A stretch of DNA of 16,820 nucleotides from JBARRS01 sp049644345 (GCA_049644345.1 JBARRS010000157.1:1-16820); one strand, 5' to 3'; counted from the first letter of the stretch, positions 1 through 8,238 are shown. Notes: generated by a model from the letters alone, not told the origin. A program made the numbers and translations.

Positions 1-179
<179 letters not shown>

Positions 180-252
180 TTGAACACCGTTATGTCGCTA
201 TGGAGCTTTGAGGGTGAGCGCTGTAAAGCGCCCCTTGAAAAATTGCACGGTT

Positions 253-369
<117 letters not shown>

Positions 370-387
370 TTTTCGACTTTCGAGGCG

Positions 388-1230
388 TCAGGCCGCGCGC
401 AGCTTCTCGCGCCAGTTCGGGTCGAGTGAGCGAAGCCTGGCGACCCGTTCGCCGACCGGTGGGTGCGTCGCGAAGAGGGCGGCAAGCCCCTCTTCCGCGA
501 ACGGGTTGACCGTGTAGAGCGGCTCGGTCACGGGACTGGCGCGGAAGTCGACGAGCTCGCTCGCCTGGTCGAGGCGGATCAGCGCGTCCGCCAGGCCGTG
601 CGGGGAGTCGCAGATCTCGGCGGCGAGGCGGTCGGCCCAGAACTCGCGCTTCGGCGAGAGCATCAGGTGGACGATCGCCGCCGCGACCGGGCCGAGGACG
701 AAGAGCAGCGCCCGCGAGAGCCATCCTCCGAGACGGCTCGCCTCGACGAGCGCGGCGGCGATCACGACCACCGTTGTCTCCACGAGCACGTCACGGTTGC
801 GGATATGAGCGAGCTCGTGGGCGAGCACTCCCTCGAGCTCCGCCGGCGTCAGCGCGGACAGGAGGCCGCGGCTGACCGCGAGCGCCGACCCGCGTGGCCC
901 CCGGCCGGCCGCCAGTGCTCTCGGGAACCCGTCGCGCATCAGATGGAGGCGAGGCTTCGGCACCCCCGCACGAGCCGCGAGCCGCTCGACTGTCGAGTGC
1001 AGCGCAGGTGCCTCGGCGGGAAGCAGCTCGCGCGCGCTCACCAGCCCTAGCACGACCCTGTCCGCGTACACGTAGACCCCGGTCGCAAGCAACAGCGCTG
1101 CGAAGACGAGGATCGAGAGGAGTCGGTAGTTCCCGAGCGCTATGCCGGGCAAGCTGCAGAGCGCGCAGGCGCCGATGAGCATGAACCAGCTCTTGAGCAG
1201 GTTCCGCGTGCGCAGGAACACGCCGGTCAT
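388..1230 (-). CDS. htpX: HtpX-like M48 membrane zinc metalloprotease
   Basis: The 280-residue product is an integral membrane endopeptidase of family M48. HtpX enzymes degrade damaged or misassembled membrane proteins, with the catalytic domain facing the cytoplasm. The zinc site HELAH is at 138-142, and the third ligand is probably E196 in KREFWAD. Hydrophobic segments at about 11-32 and 37-56, and two more after the zinc motif (about 150-190), match HtpX topology and length. The usual PNAFA-type motif is present but altered to PRALA (about 103-107). The ATG lies 3 bp after the TAG of the upstream 83-residue gene, with AGAGG directly before it, so the two are probably translated together. 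The gene converges on the rRNA operon. Confidence 0.87.
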   Translation of the reverse strand: MTGVFLRTRNLLKSWFMLIGACALCSLPGIALGNYRLLSILVFAALLLATGVYVYADRVVLGLVSARELLPAEAPALHSTVERLAARAGVPKPRLHLMRDGFPRALAAGRGPRGSALAVSRGLLSALTPAELEGVLAHELAHIRNRDVLVETTVVVIAAALVEASRLGGWLSRALLFVLGPVAAAIVHLMLSPKREFWADRLAAEICDSPHGLADALIRLDQASELVDFRASPVTEPLYTVNPFAEEGLAALFATHPPVGERVARLRSLDPNWREKLRAA

Positions 1231-1233
1231 CCT

Positions 1234-1485
1234 CTAGGCGTCTTCGTCGCGCTCGTCCTCTTCGGCGAGGCCCTGCGGCGGCCAGTCCGGTTCTGGAGCA
1301 TCGCAGCGACTCGAGCAGTGGAGGGAGGCGATGTTCTGGAGCGGGATCAGAATGTGGCCGTTGAGCTCGATGTGGGCGACGTCGTCCACGAGGCAATACG
1401 CGGTGAGCACGCCCTCCTGGTAGTCCCCGCCGAAGACCGCGACCTCGACCTGCTCGCCCTTGTACTTGCTCGTGTAGTCCTCCAC
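1234..1485 (-). CDS. Small conserved-looking protein upstream of htpX
   Basis: The 83-residue product starts at GTG 1485. I do not recognise the family. The N-terminal 55 residues look like a compact beta-rich domain (KGEQVEVAVFGGDYQEG, then a segment around IELNGHILIP), loosely like a small RNA- or ligand-binding barrel, but this is only an impression. Two cysteines (CSSRC) are followed by an acidic C-terminal tail (AEEDERDEDA). It forms a two-gene operon with htpX, with a 3-bp gap. It is cytoplasmic by the lack of a signal or membrane segment. A TACACT box lies 10 bp upstream of the GTG. Confidence 0.7.
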   Translation of the reverse strand: MEDYTSKYKGEQVEVAVFGGDYQEGVLTAYCLVDDVAHIELNGHILIPLQNIASLHCSSRCDAPEPDWPPQGLAEEDERDEDA

Positions 1486-1495
1486 TTGGAGGGTC

Positions 1496-1501
1496 AGTGT
1501 A
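1496..1501 (-). promoter_or_regulatory. Possible -10 box of the 83-residue gene/htpX operon
   Basis: On the minus strand, TACACT lies 10 bp before GTG 1485. It fits the TANNNT form seen repeatedly in this window. No convincing -35 element is visible. Confidence 0.35.
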
Positions 1502-1532
1502 CTGGCCGGAAGACGCCGCCCCGGACGGCCGT

Positions 1533-1538
1533 TACGCT
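1533..1538 (+). promoter_or_regulatory. Possible -10 box of the SDR gene
   Basis: TACGCT lies 9 bp before the proposed TTG start at 1548. If it is used, the mRNA would have almost no leader and the GTG at 1497 could not be the start. No -35 is visible. Confidence 0.35.
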
Positions 1539-1547
1539 AGCGGCGCC

Positions 1548-2333
1548 TTGGATCTCGGCCTGAAGGACCGTGTCTGCATCGTCACCGGCTCGACCGGTGG
1601 AATCGGGCTCGAAACGGCGCGGCTGATGGCGGCGGAGGGAGCGCGCGTCGTGGTCTGCGGTCGCGACCCCGAGCGCGTGGAGCGTGCGCGCGACGAGGCC
1701 GGCGCGGCTCTCGGCGTGAGCTGCGACCTCGCCGAACCGGGCGCGCCCGGTGGGCTCGTCGAGCGCACCGTTTCGGAGCTCGGCAGGGTCGACTGCCTCG
1801 TGAACAACGTGGGCGAGGCGTATCAGATCGGGTTCGAGGAGCTGAGCGACCTTCAGTGGGAGCAGATGTGGCAGCTGAACGTGATGAGCTACGTCCGCGC
1901 GACGCGGGCTGTGCTGCCGCCGATGAAGGCGCAGAGCGACGGCGTCATCGTCAACGTCTCCTCGACGGCGGCGAAGCGGCCGTCGACCGGGATGCCCAAC
2001 TACTCGGTGACGAAGGCGGCAGTGCTCTCGCTCTCGCGGCTCGTCGCCGACCTCTATGCCGGCGACGGGATTCGCTGCAACGCGGTCGCGCCCGGGCCCA
2101 CGGCCACGCAGGCGTGGCTCGGCGACGGCGGGCTCGCCGATCAGCAAGCGAAGCGGAGCGGGAAGACGCGGGAGGAAGTGCTCGAATCGGTTGGTGCCGG
2201 GCGCCCACTCGGGAGGCTCGCGACTCCCGAGGAGATCGCCGCGGTGATCGTGTTCCTGTGCTCGAACCGGGCGAGCTACGTGACGGGATCAGCGTGGAGC
2301 GCCGACGGCGGCACGGTTCCCATCATCATCTAG
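1548..2333 (+). CDS. SDR-family NAD(P)-dependent oxidoreductase
   Basis: The product is a classical short-chain dehydrogenase/reductase of 261 residues, the usual size. The Rossmann cofactor motif TGSTGGIG is at 13-20, NNVG at 86-89 and the structural Asn in LNV at 111. The catalytic set is S139 with Y152-x3-K156 (YSVTK). The C-terminal SAWSADGG segment is typical of 3-oxoacyl-ACP-reductase-like members. The substrate cannot be told from sequence. I chose TTG 1548 because MDLGLKDRVCIVTG is the normal SDR N-terminus; the in-frame GTG at 1497 would add 17 residues unlike the family. The gene is divergent from the htpX operon and stands alone. Confidence 0.9.
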   Translation: MDLGLKDRVCIVTGSTGGIGLETARLMAAEGARVVVCGRDPERVERARDEAGAALGVSCDLAEPGAPGGLVERTVSELGRVDCLVNNVGEAYQIGFEELSDLQWEQMWQLNVMSYVRATRAVLPPMKAQSDGVIVNVSSTAAKRPSTGMPNYSVTKAAVLSLSRLVADLYAGDGIRCNAVAPGPTATQAWLGDGGLADQQAKRSGKTREEVLESVGAGRPLGRLATPEEIAAVIVFLCSNRASYVTGSAWSADGGTVPIII

Positions 2334-2382
2334 TGCGCTTTCGGCGCTAGGGCCCGCGCCCGCCGGCGACCGGCGGAGCGTC

Positions 2383-2388
2383 TAGCAT
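2383..2388 (+). promoter_or_regulatory. -10 box (TAGCAT) of dgt-dnaG
   Basis: TAGCAT ends 8 bp before ATG 2397. There is no Shine-Dalgarno between them and no clear -35. The spacing fits a leaderless or nearly leaderless transcript. The same hexamer and a similar spacing precede the bcp and hemQ starts in this window. Confidence 0.6.
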
Positions 2389-2396
2389 CGGAGCCG

Positions 2397-3356
2397 ATGC
2401 CCGAGCTTGCCGGGAGAGTCAGCGACGCCTTCGAAGCACGCATCCGCGAGCACGAAGAGAGCTGGCTCTCGCCGCTCGCCGTGCGTTCCTATGAGACGCG
2501 AGGGCGCGCGCGCGAAGAAGAAGAGTGCCGCGTGCGCACGCCGTTCCAGCGCGATCGGGACCGCATCCTGCACTCGAAGCCGTTCCGGCGGCTGAAAGGG
2601 AAGACGCAAGTCTTCATCGATCCGGCCGGCGACCACTTCCGGACGCGCATGACCCACACGCTGGAGACGACGGCGATCGCCCGAGGTGTCGCCCGGGGGC
2701 TCCGGCTGAACGAGGATCTCACCGAGGCGATCGGCCTGGGCCACGACATGGGCCACCCACCCTTCGGCCACGCAGGCGAGGAGGCGCTTGACGAGTGCCT
2801 GCGCAATCGCTTCGGCTTCGGCTTCCGCCACAACGAGCAATCGCTACGGATCGCGAAGGAGCTCAACCTGACCGCGGAGGTGTGCGACGGGATCCTCAAT
2901 CACACCGGCGAGGACGAGCCCGAGTCGCTCGAGGGCCGGATCGTACGCATCGTCGACCGGGTCGCCTACATCAACCACGACATCGACGACGCGATCAGGC
3001 ACGAGATCCTGCGGGCGGACGAGCTTCCTCGCCGGGAGGTCGAGCTGCTCGGCCCGACAGGCTCGAGACGCATCGACACGCTCGTTCACGACCTGATCGA
3101 GACCTCCGAGCGCGCCGGCGACATCCGCCAGAGCGACGAGGTCGGCGCTGCGATGCTCTCGCTGCGCGCGTTCATGTTCGAGCACGTCTACCTCGGACCA
3201 CACACGCGCGCCGAGCACGAGCGGGCCCGAGCCCTGGTGCACCGCATCTTCGATCACCTCGCCGACCGCGGAGACTCGCCTGGGCAGATCATCGACTACG
3301 TCGCCGGAATGACCGACCGCTTCGCGCTCGACTACGCGGACCGGGTCGACGCCTAG
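2397..3356 (+). CDS. dgt: dGTPase-like HD-domain triphosphohydrolase
   Basis: The 319-residue product belongs to the dGTP triphosphohydrolase family, which removes triphosphate from dNTPs and so tunes the DNA precursor pool. The HD metal site is seen as H87 in RMTHTLE, H116-D117 in GHDMGHPPFGH, and a later Asp in the IVDRVAYINHDIDDA segment. The N-terminal RDRDRILHSKPFRRL block with KTQVF is characteristic of this family. Its TAG stop overlaps the GTG of dnaG by one base (TAGTG), so the two are probably co-translated. This dgt-dnaG order is widely seen in Actinomycetota. Whether the enzyme prefers dGTP or other dNTPs cannot be read from sequence. Confidence 0.93.
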   Translation: MPELAGRVSDAFEARIREHEESWLSPLAVRSYETRGRAREEEECRVRTPFQRDRDRILHSKPFRRLKGKTQVFIDPAGDHFRTRMTHTLETTAIARGVARGLRLNEDLTEAIGLGHDMGHPPFGHAGEEALDECLRNRFGFGFRHNEQSLRIAKELNLTAEVCDGILNHTGEDEPESLEGRIVRIVDRVAYINHDIDDAIRHEILRADELPRREVELLGPTGSRRIDTLVHDLIETSERAGDIRQSDEVGAAMLSLRAFMFEHVYLGPHTRAEHERARALVHRIFDHLADRGDSPGQIIDYVAGMTDRFALDYADRVDA

Positions 3357-5005
3357 TGGCGCGGATCAAGGACGCGGCAGTCCGCGAGGTCGTCGACGCA
3401 GCCGACATGGTCGAGCTCGTCTCAGGCCGGACGCAGCTCCGCCGCGTCGGCGCCCGTTACACCGGTCGCTGCCCCTTTCACGAGGAGCGGACGCCCAGCT
3501 TCTCGGTCAATGCGCAGGACAAGCTCTTCTATTGCTTCGGGTGCGGCAAGGGCGGCGACGTGATCACGTTTGTGCGCGAGACGGAGAGCCTCGACTTCGC
3601 CGAGGCGGTGGAATGGCTCGCCGACCGCTATCGCGTTCCGATCGAGTACGAGGAGTCCTCGCCGCGCCGCGAAGCCGAGCGGAGCCGCCGCGAGCGCCTT
3701 CACGCGCTGCTCGAGCGCGCGACCGGGTTCTACGAGCATGCGTTGTGGGAGTCGAACGCGGGCGCCGACGCTCGCGGCTACCTCCGAGAGCGAGGTCTCG
3801 GCGACGAGATCTGCCGTGAGTACCGGCTCGGATTCGCGCAGGGAGGCCCGACGCTGGCGCGCAAGGCGCGGGAGAAGGGATTCACTGCGGCTGAGCTGTC
3901 GGCCGCAGGGCTCGTCAACCGGCGCGGCAACGACTACTTCAGCGGCCGGCTTCTGTTCCCGCTCGCAGACGCGCGCGGCCGTGTCGTCGGCCTCGGCGCG
4001 CGCAGGCTCCGCGAGGACGATCCACTGCGCGCGAAATACGTCAACTCGCCCGAGGGCGAGCTTTTCCACAAGCAGGCGATCGTCTACGGTCTCCATCGGG
4101 CCCGGGAGGCGATCGCGAAGCAAACCCGCGTCGTCGTCGTCGAGGGATACACGGACGTGCTCGCCCTTCGGCAGGCCGGTTTCCTCCCCGTCGTAGCGTC
4201 CATGGGGACGGCGCTGACCGAGCGCCAGCTGAAGGAGCTGGCGCGCATGACGCGCCGGCTGTACCTCTGCTTCGACGCCGACGCGGCCGGTGAGGCCGCG
4301 ACCCTTCGCGGGATGGAGCTCGCGGCGGCGCAGGGTTTCGACGTCCGGATCGTCGCGCTGCCGCCCGGTCTCGACCCGGCGGACGCCGCGGAGGGTTTCG
4401 AAGACCGGCTAGGAGGCGCCGAGAGCTACGTCCTCTATCGTGCCCGGCTCGAGATCGAGCGGGCGCCCGACCGGCAGGAGGCATTCGTGCGCGTTCGCGA
4501 GGTGCTCTCGCGCTTCGAGGACTCGCCGGAGCGCCAGGACGCAGTGCGGCTCGCGGCGGACAGGCTCGACCTGCCGCGCGAGACGCAGGCCGGGCTAGCG
4601 CCACGCGGTGGGGCTCGGTCCGCAGGCGCGGTCTCGCCGAAGCTACTCGAGGCGGGGCAGCGGCTCGAGCGCGATGCGCTCGCGGGCTTCGTCGCCCACT
4701 CGGAGCTCGTCCACCTGCTGGGCGACCTCTCACCGGAGCACTTCGACGACGACCTCCACCGCCGGCTCCGGGCGCATCTGCTCGAGCCGGGAGAGACGCC
4801 GCCCGAGCTGCTCGCGCTGCTCGCCGAGCTCGACGCCCGTGCCGCTGCCGAGGGGATCGACGAGGAAACCGCGAAGGAGCTGCTGCTGCGCCTGCGAGAG
4901 CGACAGCTTCGCCGCGAGCTCGCCACGACCTCGGACCTGGCGAGGACGAAGGAGCTCCAGGAGCTCCTCAGCCGCGTGCGGGCCACCGCAGGCGACCTCG
5001 CGTAA
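3356..5005 (+). CDS. dnaG: DNA primase DnaG
   Basis: The product synthesises RNA primers at the replication fork and works with the DnaB helicase. The GTG at 3356 gives 549 residues. The zinc-binding domain has C39-x2-H42 and C60-x2-C63 (CPFH, CFGC). The catalytic core follows, with the Toprim domain marked by E263 in VVEGYTDVL and the D307-A-D309 metal site (CFDADAAGEA). The C-terminal part (about 440-549) is helical and should be the helicase-binding domain. The protein is somewhat shorter than many actinobacterial primases, with a short linker before the C-terminal domain. The open frame continues far upstream inside dgt, but that extension is a shadow: the conserved N-terminus begins at this GTG. 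Confidence 0.96.
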   Translation: MARIKDAAVREVVDAADMVELVSGRTQLRRVGARYTGRCPFHEERTPSFSVNAQDKLFYCFGCGKGGDVITFVRETESLDFAEAVEWLADRYRVPIEYEESSPRREAERSRRERLHALLERATGFYEHALWESNAGADARGYLRERGLGDEICREYRLGFAQGGPTLARKAREKGFTAAELSAAGLVNRRGNDYFSGRLLFPLADARGRVVGLGARRLREDDPLRAKYVNSPEGELFHKQAIVYGLHRAREAIAKQTRVVVVEGYTDVLALRQAGFLPVVASMGTALTERQLKELARMTRRLYLCFDADAAGEAATLRGMELAAAQGFDVRIVALPPGLDPADAAEGFEDRLGGAESYVLYRARLEIERAPDRQEAFVRVREVLSRFEDSPERQDAVRLAADRLDLPRETQAGLAPRGGARSAGAVSPKLLEAGQRLERDALAGFVAHSELVHLLGDLSPEHFDDDLHRRLRAHLLEPGETPPELLALLAELDARAAAEGIDEETAKELLLRLRERQLRRELATTSDLARTKELQELLSRVRATAGDLA

Positions 5006-5022
5006 GGCGCCGACGCGGCGGC

Positions 5023-5028
5023 TACAAT
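5023..5028 (+). promoter_or_regulatory. -10 box (TACAAT) of tRNA-Asn
   Basis: TACAAT lies 11 bp before the first base of the tRNA, in the short gap after dnaG. No good -35 is visible. The position suits an independent tRNA promoter. Confidence 0.6.
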
Positions 5029-5039
5029 TCCGCGGCCGT

Positions 5040-5114
<75 letters not shown>

Positions 5115-5276
5115 TCAGCGTCGCCGACAGGAGCAAACGGGCTCGCCGAGACGGCCTCGCTCGTAGCGAAGGCCACACCGTCCGCAGGTCGGCGGGAGGA
5201 TGCGCGATTGCACGAGCAGCGCACGCATCAACGTCGTCAGCAGGAGTAGGTAACAGAGTGCAAAGAGCGCGTGCAC
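5115..5276 (-). CDS. Small membrane protein with a zinc-ribbon-like tail
   Basis: Reading the minus strand from GTG 5276 gives 53 residues. A hydrophobic segment at about 2-20 (HALFALCYLLLLTTL) is followed by RILPPTCGRCGLRYERG and a final VCSCRRR. The Cys pattern C-x2-C ... C-x-C looks like one small metal-binding knuckle. I do not know the family. Initiation could also be at ATG 5228, which would remove the helix. Its stop lies 2 bp from the end of the convergent tRNA-Asn. It is divergent from the 79-residue membrane gene at 5340. A weak box, GATATC, lies 6 bp upstream of the GTG. The Cys spacing and the helix are the only support, so this is a candidate gene. Confidence 0.45.
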   Translation of the reverse strand: MHALFALCYLLLLTTLMRALLVQSRILPPTCGRCGLRYERGRLGEPVCSCRRR

Positions 5277-5327
5277 GGTGTCGATATCGGTCGCACCGGC
5301 CCGCAGGTTGAGCCGGCAAGCGGCAGC

Positions 5328-5333
5328 TAGAAT
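5328..5333 (+). promoter_or_regulatory. -10 box (TAGAAT) of the 79-residue gene
   Basis: TAGAAT ends exactly 6 bp before GTG 5340, so transcription would begin at or next to the start codon. There is no Shine-Dalgarno. Confidence 0.6.
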
Positions 5334-5339
5334 GGCTGC

Positions 5340-5579
5340 GTGAGCTGGCTTTCGGTCGCGCTGCTCATCTGCGCGGTCGCCGCCCTTGTCGGCGCCGAGT
5401 GGCCTCGCCTCTCCGCGAATCTCGGCTTCGACGCTCGGAGGCGCCGTATCCGCGAGCGGAGGAAGTCGCAGCTGCGGCTCGTCCGGACCGAAGAGCAGGA
5501 CGACCCGGAAGAGTTCGCCGCCAGCGTCGAGCGCGATCTCTCCCAGCTTCCTACCATCGACGACTACGACCGCCGCTAG
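5340..5579 (+). CDS. Small single-pass membrane protein, unknown
   Basis: The 79-residue product has one hydrophobic segment (about 3-19, LSVALLICAVAALVGAE). It is followed by a strongly basic stretch (ARRRRIRERRKSQLR) and an acidic tail ending DDYDRR. The charge pattern suggests the tail is cytoplasmic. I recognise no family. The GTG is placed by the TAGAAT box 6 bp upstream. The stop TAG (5577-5579) interlocks with the TAG of the convergent subtilase gene (5576-5578 on the minus strand) through one shared CTAG. Confidence 0.72.
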   Translation: MSWLSVALLICAVAALVGAEWPRLSANLGFDARRRRIRERRKSQLRLVRTEEQDDPEEFAASVERDLSQLPTIDDYDRR

Positions 5580-7981
5580 CGGATTCTGAACGTCGTCCTG
5601 AGGACGCGCGTGTTCGGCAGGATGCGCGCCACGTCCTCCATGTTCTTCGACTCCTGGAAGTCGGAGACCGAGACGACGAACGTGTGGTTTCCGCGGCGCA
5701 GGCGCGGCAGCGAGACGCTCGCGCGGCCGGCCGCATAGGAAACGCTGCGCCGGCTGCCGTCGACGCGGACGGTCAGCGACTGGGGATCGACGCCCGAGCC
5801 GGCATCGGTGACCGCCAGTCGTAGCGGCGCGCCCGGCGTGACGGTTCGGGTGATCAGGTGAACGGAGGGTGGCCGGGTGTCGTCGATCCACAACCGGAAG
5901 GTGAAGCTGCCTGCGGTGGCATTGCTTCGGCTGTCGAAGACGATGTCGTAGGCGCCCGGCGCAGGAAGGACGGCGCCTGCGACCGGCACGAGGTGGTCGA
6001 CCGTCGACCGATACGGGTTGAGATCGAGCGGCAGAGCGGCATAGCCCGTCAGCCGGTTCTCGTCCCCGGCATGGACGACGCGCGGCGTCACGTGCGCGCC
6101 GCCGCTCTGCGAGAGGATGACCACGCCGAAGTTGGCGACCGGCCGGCGCAGCACGAGCCGGAAGACCTGCTCCGGACCACTTAGCCGGCTTGCGATTCCG
6201 AGCCCACTCGGGTCGGTGGGGTAGCGGTAGCTGTCGACGAGCGCCGGCTTCCGGCGGGTGTCACCGCGGTAGACGCCGCCATGCCTGAGCAAGATGTGCC
6301 GTTCTCGTCCTAGCGCCGGCACCTCGACGTGCAGCCAGAATGGGATCCGCCTGACGATGCCCGCGCGCGACAGCAGGACGAAGCCGCTGACGTCGCCGGG
6401 ACGGGCAAGCAGGCCGGGCGCGACGCGAACGGAGAGGCTTCCGGGCACCGTCGCGGTCTGAGGCGCGTCGATCTTGACGTTCACGCCTCCTCGGCGCGTG
6501 ACGCGCACCTGCCAGGTCCCGGCACCGCCGCCCGCGTCGGTGAGCTGGATCGTCCGCGTGAGGACGCGTCCGCGCCGCAGCAGGCCGAACGAGATATTCG
6601 TCGGGCTCGCGAAGACGCGCGGGTCGTCTGCAGCAGGCAGGTCGATCTGGCCGCCGCCCTCCCGGGTGGGCGGGGCTTCGCCGATGCCCGACGGGCTCTC
6701 CATCGGCGTTCCGGTCAGCACGAGCGCGGACTTCACCTGCGCGACCGTCCAGTTCGGATGGCGCTCCAGGAGGAGCGCCGCGCCGCCCGCAACGTGCGGG
6801 GTGGCCATGCTCGTGCCGCTGAAGCTGTCCCAGCCCCCCGGCACCGACGAGTAGACGTCGACGCCGGGCGCGCTCACGTCCGGCTTCAGCTCCAGCGAGA
6901 CCGGCGTTGGCCCGCCGGAGGAGAAGTCGGCGACCGAGCCGCTCTTCGTCGTCGCGGCGGCGGCGATCGCCTTCGGTGCAGTCGCTGGCGAGATGATCGT
7001 CCCGAAGCCGAGATCGAGGAAATCGTTTCCGGCCGCGACCACGGGGACGACGCCTGCGTCGGCCGCGCCGTCGATCGCTTCGACGACGAGGTCGCGCGAG
7101 GGCTCGACTTCCGGCTCGCCGAGTGAAAGGTTGATCACGTTCATCCCGTCGCGGACGGCCGCCTCGATTCCTGCGGCGATCTCGGGAGAGTTGCCGTCGA
7201 GCCCGACGCCTGGGGTCGGAATCGTCAGCACCTTGTAGTTGCCGATGTACGCCTTCGGCGCGATTCCGGAGAGTCCGGCTGCGCGCGCGCCGGGCGCGGG
7301 TGTCCCGTGGTCACCGGCCGCGATGCCCGCGACATGGGTCCCGTGGTCCGACCACTGCGGATCGAAGGGCCGCGACGCATAGCGCCAGTGCGGCGAAGGC
7401 GGCGCGAACGCTCGCGCGACGATCACCTTCGGCGTCGTGTACGCAGTCTGCCCCTTCGGAAAGCCCGGCGGATACGAGAAGCCGCTCGGGTTGAAGAACT
7501 GGTGCGTCTGCTCGACGCCGTCGTCGATGATCCCGATCTTCATCCCCTCGCCTGCGGTCTCGAGGTTCGGGCCCCAGAGTTGCGGCGCGCCGATCAGCCC
7601 CGGCGTCGTGTCGAGCTGGGAGCGGTAGCGGACGCTCGGGTAGACGCTCGCCACGCCGGGCAGCGCCGCCAGTCGGCGGACGTCGCTGCTGGGAACGACG
7701 ACGGCGAGCGCGTCGAGCACGTACCGGTAGCGCCAGCGCACGCGCGCTGAGGGAATCGCCGTCTCGATCCGCCGCTCGACCTCAGCCTGCCCGGCCGCGA
7801 GTGTCCCCAGATAGCGATGGGCGGCGCTCGAGCGGATGGAAAACGCCGAGGCGAGGGCCGGCCGTTTCAGCGCGACGACGACCTCGACGGGATCTCCGGC
7901 CGGGCGCCGACCGCCTGCGGACGGGCCGCCGAGAACGCTCGCGGCGCCGAGCGCCGCGAGCAACAAGAGACCCCGTTTCAA
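5576..7981 (-). CDS. Secreted subtilisin-like serine protease (S8)
   Basis: The product is a secreted subtilase of 801 residues. A signal peptide (about 1-22, MKRGLLLLAALGAASVLGG) leads into an inhibitor-I9-like propeptide (about 31-115). The catalytic domain follows, with D153 (GIIDDG), H213 (DHGTHVAG), the oxyanion N319 (AAGND) and S391 (GTSMATPHVAGG). The region after about 430 is beta-rich and probably holds two or three immunoglobulin/Fn3-like accessory domains. I place the start at TTG 7981, because it gives a clean signal peptide and has TAGGAT 7 bp upstream. A longer frame starts at 8053 but adds 24 unlikely residues. The role is probably extracellular protein breakdown; the substrate is unknown. 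Confidence 0.93.
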   Translation of the reverse strand: MKRGLLLLAALGAASVLGGPSAGGRRPAGDPVEVVVALKRPALASAFSIRSSAAHRYLGTLAAGQAEVERRIETAIPSARVRWRYRYVLDALAVVVPSSDVRRLAALPGVASVYPSVRYRSQLDTTPGLIGAPQLWGPNLETAGEGMKIGIIDDGVEQTHQFFNPSGFSYPPGFPKGQTAYTTPKVIVARAFAPPSPHWRYASRPFDPQWSDHGTHVAGIAAGDHGTPAPGARAAGLSGIAPKAYIGNYKVLTIPTPGVGLDGNSPEIAAGIEAAVRDGMNVINLSLGEPEVEPSRDLVVEAIDGAADAGVVPVVAAGNDFLDLGFGTIISPATAPKAIAAAATTKSGSVADFSSGGPTPVSLELKPDVSAPGVDVYSSVPGGWDSFSGTSMATPHVAGGAALLLERHPNWTVAQVKSALVLTGTPMESPSGIGEAPPTREGGGQIDLPAADDPRVFASPTNISFGLLRRGRVLTRTIQLTDAGGGAGTWQVRVTRRGGVNVKIDAPQTATVPGSLSVRVAPGLLARPGDVSGFVLLSRAGIVRRIPFWLHVEVPALGRERHILLRHGGVYRGDTRRKPALVDSYRYPTDPSGLGIASRLSGPEQVFRLVLRRPVANFGVVILSQSGGAHVTPRVVHAGDENRLTGYAALPLDLNPYRSTVDHLVPVAGAVLPAPGAYDIVFDSRSNATAGSFTFRLWIDDTRPPSVHLITRTVTPGAPLRLAVTDAGSGVDPQSLTVRVDGSRRSVSYAAGRASVSLPRLRRGNHTFVVSVSDFQESKNMEDVARILPNTRVLRTTFRIR

Positions 7982-7988
7982 GAACCAG

Positions 7989-7994
7989 ATCCTA
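7989..7994 (-). promoter_or_regulatory. -10 box (TAGGAT) of the subtilase gene
   Basis: TAGGAT on the minus strand ends 7 bp before TTG 7981. It supports that start and fits the leaderless pattern of neighbouring core genes. Confidence 0.55.
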
Positions 7995-8080
7995 CGGTCC
8001 CGAGTGCAGCGCGGGTGAACCCATGCGAGCGGCTTCGAGCAGAGCCGGGCCAAGCCCGTCTCTGCGGCGAAGGGCCTCGC

Positions 8081-8086
8081 TACACT
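8081..8086 (+). promoter_or_regulatory. -10 box (TACACT) of tRNA-Leu
   Basis: TACACT lies 10 bp before the first base of tRNA-Leu. No -35 is obvious. Confidence 0.55.
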
Positions 8087-8096
8087 TTTCCATCGC

Positions 8097-8180
8097 GCGG
8101 ATGTGGCGGAATTGGTAGACGCGCACGGTTCAGGTCCGTGTGGGGGAAACCCCGTGGAGGTTCAAGTCCTCTCATCCGCA
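8097..8180 (+). tRNA. tRNA-Leu (anticodon CAG)
   Basis: This is an 84-nt class II tRNA with a long variable arm. The acceptor arm pairs GCGGATG (8097-8103) with CATCCGC (8173-8179), with A as discriminator. The anticodon arm is CACGG-TTCAGGT-CCGTG, giving CAG. The variable arm is around TGGGGGAAACCCC, and the T loop is TTCAAGT. No CCA is encoded. Its last 33 bp are repeated exactly at 9848-9880, which marks it as the integration site of a mobile element. Confidence 0.97.
8148..8180 (+). repeat. Left attachment-site copy (3' end of tRNA-Leu)
   Basis: These 33 bp cover the variable-arm edge, the T arm and the acceptor 3' strand. They match 9848-9880 without mismatch; the flanking bases differ on both sides. 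Tyrosine recombinases of phages and integrative elements typically recombine in this part of tRNA genes. Confidence 0.85.
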
Positions 8181-8201
8181 TCCCGCTCATGAAGCCAAAA
8201 C

Positions 8202-8217
8202 GCAGCGGAGCCGCTGC
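8202..8217. other. Near-palindrome beside the left attachment site
   Basis: GCAGCGG and CCGCTGC pair as a 7-bp stem around AG. It begins 22 bp after the tRNA end. There is no T-run, so it is a poor terminator. It could bind a recombination protein or fold in RNA; its role is unknown. Confidence 0.3.
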
Positions 8218-8238
8218 CCGTTCAGTGCCCAAACGCCC

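Noticed and set aside
1497..1547. GTG 1497 as start of the SDR gene
   Set aside because: The 17 added residues are not SDR-like, and the TACGCT box at 1533-1538 lies inside them. TTG 1548 gives the family N-terminus.
2795..3355. A 187-residue N-terminal extension of DnaG inside dgt
   Set aside because: The extension is Arg-rich out-of-frame translation of dgt. The conserved primase N-terminus begins at GTG 3356, which overlaps the dgt stop.
6329..7750. Long plus-strand frames (up to 265 residues) inside the subtilase gene
   Set aside because: They are Arg/Asp-rich shadows of the high-GC minus-strand gene, which has an intact catalytic triad.
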